DNA from: an uncultured Candidatus Pelagibacter sp.
Lineage (GTDB): Bacteria > Pseudomonadota > Alphaproteobacteria > Pelagibacterales > Pelagibacteraceae
Reading direction: 5' to 3'
Assembly: GCA_937897125.1 (NCBI GenBank)
Contig: CALCPL010000074.1
Coordinates: forward strand, 1-5,849
DNA: 5,849 bases
Shown here: in pieces, positions 5,350 to 5,849 of the stretch
How the letters are laid out: each line of letters begins with the position of its first letter
How positions within the stretch are numbered: position 1 is the first letter of the stretch
Notes under the pieces: generated by a model
What the model was told of the DNA's origin: nothing
Database searches by the model: none
What the model saw: only the letters and a program-made list of their open reading frames with translations
Made by a program: the position numbers and the translations under genes

Positions 5350-5849
5350 ATGAGTGAAAAATTACTTGTTCCAGACATTGGTGAATTTGAAAAAGTTGAG
5401 GTTATTGAACTTTTAGTAAAAGTTGGAGACCAAATAAACCTAAATGATCCTGTTGTTACTATTGAGAGTGATAAATCTAGTGTTGAAATTCCATCAACAG
5501 TTTCTGGTAAGGTAGAATCTGTAAATGTTAAAGTGGGTGATAAAGTTTCTAAAGGAGACATATTATTAAGTATTGAATCTTCAAAAGAAAACCTTTCAGA
5601 AAAGCCAATTCCTAAAGATACAGAAAGTATTATTAAACAGGCAGAATCAGTTTTGAAGAATGAAAAAAAAGAAGCAACTATTCAACAAAGTCCAGCCCCA
5701 GAAAAAAAACAAACAATAATTCAAGTTACCAATGAAAATGATATTGACCCATTAGAAACTCAAGATTGGTTAGAGTCTTTATCTGCAGTTGTTAAAAAAG
5801 ATGGAAATCAAAGAGCTCATTTTTTGATAAAAGAATTAATTAACAAAGC
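5350..5849 (+). CDS. aceE: Lipoyl domain fused to pyruvate dehydrogenase E1 (AceE), 3'-truncated
   Basis: This is part of the pyruvate dehydrogenase complex, which turns pyruvate into acetyl-CoA. It is cut by the window edge after 166 complete codons. Residues 1 to about 78 are an E2-type lipoyl domain: it opens with LLVPDIGEFEKVEVIELLVK, and IESDKSSVEIPS holds the lipoylation lysine at Lys42. The second half of the domain is GKVESVNVKVGDKVSKGDIL. About 79-128 is a linker rich in Lys, Glu, Gln, Ser and Pro. From about 129, NDIDPLETQDWLESL and QRAHFLIKELINKA match the extreme N-terminus of homodimeric E1 (E. coli AceE has DVDPIETRDWL). The frame is open throughout, and no in-frame Met follows the first codon, so a separate E1 start is unlikely. 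Normal AceE carries no lipoyl domain. The catalytic thiamine-binding part lies beyond the window. A cloning or amplification chimera is possible, but the in-frame linker argues against it. Confidence 0.88.
   Translation, partial: MSEKLLVPDIGEFEKVEVIELLVKVGDQINLNDPVVTIESDKSSVEIPSTVSGKVESVNVKVGDKVSKGDILLSIESSKENLSEKPIPKDTESIIKQAESVLKNEKKEATIQQSPAPEKKQTIIQVTNENDIDPLETQDWLESLSAVVKKDGNQRAHFLIKELINK

Noticed and set aside
5289..5561. 90-codon open frame on the minus strand
   Set aside because: It is antisense to the lipoyl domain; the Ser/Thr-rich product is what a reversed lipoyl sequence would give.

Overview
The window is a strongly AT-rich piece of bacterial chromosome (Arg codons almost all AGA, little use of Shine-Dalgarno sites, very short intergenic gaps). 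It most resembles a streamlined marine alphaproteobacterium of the SAR11/Pelagibacterales type. That placement is inferred from composition, gene packing and the TAXI-TRAP transporter, not from a marker gene. The first 40 bases are not biological: they are the Illumina Nextera Read-2 transposase adapter, preceded by six bases that match the end of an i7 index. Position 41 is therefore a library or assembly edge, and the first gene is cut there.

Layout. (1) 41-3331, plus strand: a TAXI-type TRAP transporter. A solute-binding protein lacking its N-terminus is followed by a textbook intrinsic terminator/attenuator, and then by a fused small+large membrane subunit with a C-terminal DUF3394-like, PDZ-like extension. 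(2) 3332-3955, minus strand: tRNA-Arg(ACG), an unlisted 32-residue single-helix membrane peptide, and a PaaI-type hotdog thioesterase, all packed tightly. The thioesterase stop codon abuts the permease stop codon with no base between them. (3) 4031-5218, plus strand: acetyl-CoA C-acetyltransferase (thiolase) with a complete catalytic set. (4) 5267-5309: an imperfect dyad in the intergenic region. (5) 5350 to the window end, plus strand: the N-terminus of an unusual protein, a lipoyl domain fused in frame to the start of homodimeric pyruvate dehydrogenase E1 (AceE), cut by the window edge.

The right half centres on acetyl-CoA: pyruvate dehydrogenase makes it, thiolase condenses or cleaves it, and a CoA thioesterase may hydrolyse acyl-CoAs. 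The left half imports an unknown, probably carboxylate-like, solute. The most interesting item is the lipoyl-AceE fusion. Next are the small membrane peptide whose ribosome-binding site lies just after the tRNA CCA end, and the attenuator between the binding protein and the permease.
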